A stretch of DNA of 64,000 nucleotides from Algoriphagus ratkowskyi. GTDB taxonomy: Bacteria; Bacteroidota; Bacteroidia; Cytophagales; Cyclobacteriaceae. A model generated the notes under the pieces. That model was not told the DNA's origin. It searched no databases and worked only from the letters and a program-made list of their open reading frames with translations. Made by a program: the position numbers and the translations under genes. The stretch covers positions 107,794-171,793 of the forward strand of contig NZ_MSSV01000016.1 in NCBI RefSeq assembly GCF_002150505.1, given 5' to 3'. This document shows positions 63,535-64,000 of this stretch, one piece after another. Positions within the stretch are counted from its first letter, which is position 1; each line of letters opens with the position of its first letter.

Positions 63535-64000
63535 TGGGTATGGGTCTGAAAAAGCTTTAGAAATAGCAGTAACAAGAGGAGTTTACACGGGTTCTGGTGT
63601 AGGGATAGGTAGTTTGAGGATGTTGTCTAATACTTCAATGAGAGGTACAACTTTGTTTAAGGCTGGCAAGAATTTTAGGATTGATTTGGATATGAGAAAT
63701 GGCTTACATTACCAAAGAAGAGGGCCAGGAGGCATTGGAAGACATAGACAATGGCAGGTGAAACCTGGCGATCAAGGTGTTTTTGGAAAAGATTTTAACA
63801 AGACAATTATGAATCAATTTATTGTGGAGCTAAGGTCTTTGTTACAAAAAACGTTGGGCTGGTCAGAAGAATTTAGGAACGGTAACCGAGATTATTCCTT
63901 TGATGTTGATGATGATATTTATCAACTATCTAATAAGTACAACAAAGATTTTAAAAAAGGTGATCTGAATTTACTATACAATCTTTTAGACTTTTATAGT
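63497..64000 (+). CDS. Displaced toxin-tip-like fragment 3, continuing past the right edge
   Basis: An open frame from after TAA 63494-63496 to the right edge. It starts with TYQIGYDFGYGSEKALEIAV and TGSGVGIGSLRMLSNTSMRG, then LFKAGKNFRIDLDMRNGLHY, QRRGPGGIGRHRQWQV. The last block is the terminal motif of many Bacteroidota polymorphic toxin proteins (IDLD...GLHYH...GGIGxHRPW). After it the frame does not stop but goes on with KPGDQGVFGKDFNKTIMNQF, then VELRSLLQKTLGWSEEF and on to the edge. The extension is likely either the immunity protein fused in frame or the true end of a longer toxin. No good ATG precedes the tip; the first is internal (RML). Confidence 0.5.

Noticed and set aside
1..64000. 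tRNA, rRNA or CRISPR arrays.
   Set aside because: I saw no cloverleaf with a T-loop motif, no conserved rRNA segments, and no regularly spaced direct repeats on reading both strands; a covariance search was not possible.

Overview
The window looks like chromosomal DNA of a Bacteroidota bacterium, most likely of the Cytophagales/Cyclobacteriaceae (Algoriphagus-like) type; the genus is an inference. The signs are an AT-rich genome, starts without Shine-Dalgarno sequences, a promoter of the Bacteroidota form TTTG-N19-TAnnTTTG (in front of the Rrf2 gene), two TonB-dependent receptors with N-terminal carboxypeptidase-like domains, many lipoproteins, and lineage-typical families (DUF4856, HYC_CC_PP, fused NagB/PIG-L deaminase, imelysin, HTTM). 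I see no rRNA, tRNA, CRISPR array or complete insertion sequence.

Layout. 0-6.5 kb: the end of a membrane-peptidase-like gene, a two-gene glycosyltransferase/LpxH-like operon, a dipeptidyl peptidase and an SDR dehydrogenase. 6.5-9.4 kb: a quinol-type nitric oxide reductase and its Rrf2 regulator, with matching inverted-repeat operators in front of both genes. 9.6-25 kb: sugar acid and amino sugar metabolism with cell-wall recycling (KDPG aldolase, ROK kinase, NagB-like deaminase, gluconokinase, aldose epimerase, then an operon of amidase, GHL10 hydrolase, GNAT, AmpG-like transporter and NagZ-like GH3, and a DeoR regulator). 25-29.5 kb: a metal cluster (HMA protein, TonB receptor, HYC_CC_PP protein) and a dihaem cytochrome c. 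29.7-38.5 kb: scattered intact genes (M20 hydrolase, TIM-barrel isomerase, an AraC regulator with sensor domains, truncated haemoglobin, a very methionine-rich protein) among at least seven decayed genes. 39.4-45.6 kb: an iron-type locus, DUF4856-imelysin-HTTM-TonB receptor. 46-56 kb: sparse small stress-type genes (GreA/B C-terminal domain, PA2169/DUF2383, DUF892, DUF421, DUF3891, DUF3892) and an odd orphan transketolase half, separated by long AT-rich non-coding stretches. 57.5-60.8 kb: a tight three-gene operon, glycosyltransferase, UDP-galactopyranose mutase and a GH1-like glycosidase. 61-64 kb: a REP-associated transposase (RAYT), a truncated second copy of its 3' half with the same REP palindrome, and between and after them small toxin-tip-like fragments each followed by a small immunity-like gene.

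The most notable region is the last. It reads as an array of displaced polymorphic-toxin C-terminal tips with cognate immunity genes, punctuated by a duplicated RAYT-3'-end/REP unit. The best supported regulatory finding is the pair of Rrf2 operators, one sitting on the -33 box of the regulator's own promoter. Other items worth attention are the transketolase-like protein that has lost the canonical thiamine-diphosphate motif, and the decayed island at 31-38.5 kb.
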